In this document: piece by piece, positions 61,986 through 64,000 of the stretch
How the letters are laid out: every line of letters starts with the position of its first letter
Position numbering within the stretch: position 1 is the first letter of the stretch
Assembly (NCBI RefSeq): GCF_032854445.1
Contig: NC_088295.1
Location: 73,934,028-73,998,027 of the forward strand
DNA: 64,000 nt
Reading direction: 5' to 3'
Source: Liolophura sinensis
Taxonomy: Eukaryota > Mollusca > Polyplacophora > Chitonida > Chitonidae
The notes under the pieces: model-generated
The model's input: only the letters and a program-made list of their open reading frames with translations
Told to the model about the DNA's origin: nothing
Database searches by the model: none
Program-made: the position numbers and the translations under genes

Positions 61986-64000
61986 CGTCTGAGTTTTCAT
62001 TAGTTTTTCTTCGATAAACAAGTCTCATATAATTTCCATAAAATATTTTAATTTCTAGAGAATTGCTATGGTACGTTTCGACAGTGTCAATTTTGGGTCG
62101 GGTTACACCAAAGACTTTAAAAGTTGTAACTTGCTCGCTTGGCGTTCAGCATGAAGGTGATAGTGAAACGACTGGTTGACCCGTATCAGTACAATGGGTC
62201 GGGCGGGGCAGCTTACTTGCCTTCAGTAAGTCGTCTTTGTGAATCAGCACTAGATAAAAGAAGTTCGTCCTTCAACAAGGAGGCACATTTGATGCACTCT
62301 AACGACACCTTCGTCGTTATGTGATTGAAAAAAGAATTGTTAAGTACGATCTTAAACCCTAATCACTCAATCACTCACCCTTTTAGACTTGCATTTTGGG
62401 ATGCTTATCATACACATTGCAAATAAATCTACGTAAAGAAGTTAAATGTATCACGGAGATGATCAGCATAAGTGTGCTCCAAATGAATATTATAAATTAA
62501 ATTTATAAATCTACATAAAAGAAGTCTATATCTTATATGCGGTTATTGCAGATACGGATATTGCAAACAAATCCCTCTACAAAACTGCATCTAGCAGCAT
62601 AATACAACGGCACATTTTAAAAGTCAACACTGTGGTTGAACTACTAAACGTAGTTACAGGTATCACGGCTTTGGTTAAGATCAAATGAATTAACCCTTGT
62701 TTTCACTATTTCAGTTTGACTATGTATAGACAGCATAATTAAAGATCCAATCAGGTAGAGCAGATATCACCAGAGTTACACCTCCACTTCTTGTTGGTTA
62801 GCAATTTTTGATCTGAGACACGCAGAGACACATTTGCTTTAAAATGTTGATAACGAGGACAGTTTTGAGGACTGTCATGAAGGGAAATGAAGATAACGAA
62901 GAATTGTATAATATTCCCAGTTTATCTTTGCAAAAAACTAATGAGGAACCTTATCTGAGCGTAAAAGATAAGTTGTTTAAACTATTGTATTTCTTTCTTT
63001 TATGGGGCTTTTGGCAAGAGCAACAGTACACTGAATTTGTACCAGTGATATTTTCCCAGATGATTAGTACATTTATGACAATATGCCATTTTGAACAAAT
63101 TGTGATTTGAAAATATGAAATATATCTTGTATCAGCCATACAGTTATGTTTTAGGGACCTTTGAGTTTTTCTACCATTTCGCCAAGGCACGAATTAATTT
63201 GAGTAAATTTTATTGCAGTGTTAATTATATACTTGATTGGAATTTTACGCCGTACTCAAAAATATTTCACTTATACTTCTTGACTTCGGCTAAATTTATG
63301 GTTGCAGGAAACTGGGCAAAGCCAAACCTACAACTATCCAAAGGTTGCAGGCAGTGTTGTGGAGTGGAATTAATGATTTTAGCAAAAAAAATTAAACAAA
63401 ATTAAGAAACTATTTCACGAAAATACACACGAGAATACGTTTCTTGCACTTTCGACTAAGTTATATTTTTCACAAATGAAATGCAGTTGACTCAGTTTGT
63501 AGAGCTATATGCATCTATCTTCCCTGAAAGCGTTACATCGAGAGAGTTGCGTACCTTGTTACACAACAATTGCATTTGCCTGCGGTTGTCTCCTCCTTGA
63601 TCGCGAACAAACATCAATGTCAGTCAAGCAACAATAACTATGGGGAACGACCGTCAGCTAACCATCATGAACTATACGTATTGTTTTGAATGAAGGTCCC
63701 GAATGATTTCATATATGTGGATACTTTAGTCAGGTGTATATGATTCGTCAAGTCTTGCGTCCTTTTGACGAATCTCTTTACGATGGTAAACGGTTTGTCC
63801 ATTTAAATGACATCAATGGCTCAGTGGTCATATTTTATTGCGCAAAAATAGTAAATAACAATCTGTTGCTGTAAGAAATTTTGTATCCGCGTCCGTACCT
63901 GTTGTGTTTCTCTCACTGGAACGTTTGGTATGTCTCGTGATAATGTAAGTCGGAAGAAAAGCGGGAGTACACGTACGGATATCATAACTTTTGGTATGTC
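61986..64000. other. Non-coding interval downstream of Antp
   Basis: AT-rich apart from the SINE copy at 63.2 kb. A short open frame at 62151-62324 starts MKVIVKRLVDPYQYNGSGGA in a GC-richer patch but has no recognised relatives or splice context. Nothing else seen. Confidence 0.55.
63230..63362 (-). mobile_element. Diverged SINE copy in reverse orientation
   Basis: CTTGATTGGAATTTTACGCC, then GTACTCAAAAATATTTCAC and TTATAC, then a decayed section, then GGTTGCAGGAAACTGGGCAAAG and a match to the CCGCAGGTTGC region. There is no (AAAT)n tail or tRNA head. It lies about 1.2 kb beyond the candidate Antp poly(A) site. Confidence 0.75.

Overview
The window is AT-rich animal DNA, almost entirely non-coding, and carries one gene that can be identified with confidence: a Hox gene of the Antennapedia class on the + strand (coding exons 58072-58837 and 59829-60079). 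It encodes a YPWM hexapeptide, one intron, and a homeodomain that reads as Antp/Hox7-type, without the Lox2/Lox4 (UbdA) or Lox5 signatures. Several copies of a tRNA-headed, (AAAT)n-tailed SINE with a conserved core are scattered through the window. I recognise this repeat type from molluscs and related lophotrochozoans. A mollusc, or less likely a brachiopod or phoronid, with a roomy Hox cluster is therefore the best guess; the species is not determined.

Layout. 1-6.9 kb: non-coding DNA with two SINE copies (one starting in a 32-bp near-palindrome), a 96-bp duplication, a GC-richer block at 2.49-2.71 kb and one unproven minus-strand exon-like ORF (3081-3310). 7-15.9 kb: the only near-full-length SINE, a (TA)n run and a reverse-oriented SINE. 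15.9-19.3 kb: a repeat-dense stretch with a 34-bp array of about 13.8 copies, a 37-bp inverted repeat around about 690 bp, a (TA)n run, a roughly 0.9 kb 41-bp-period array and a dispersed direct duplication. 22.6-23.9 kb: GTGA-rich decayed repeats followed by an ~80-bp array. 30.1-30.5 kb: an ~110-bp array. 33.8-38 kb: intergenic DNA with the strongest look of cis-regulatory sequence, including a CTCF-like motif and paired YY1/Pho-like motifs. 38.0-39.5 kb: 25-bp perfect inverted repeats 1.4 kb apart. 45.7-45.85 kb: stacked hairpins that contain forkhead-core motifs. 48.8-49.0 kb: a 103-bp duplication. 52.8 kb: a SINE with an internal deletion. 56.4-62 kb: the Antp locus.

The Antp locus can be modelled further. 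There is a TATA box at 57048, a consensus splice donor at 57483 and a strong polypyrimidine-AG acceptor ending at 57917, which together suggest a spliced 5' UTR. The proximal region holds two copies of an identical 13-bp element containing the posterior-Hox (Hox13/Abd-B) core CTCGTAAA. The 3' UTR may run to the AATAAA at 61962. If the cluster follows the usual lophotrochozoan order and orientation, the 56 kb upstream would separate Antp from Lox4, and the DNA after 62 kb would lead towards Lox5. Neither neighbour is in the window, so this is inference.
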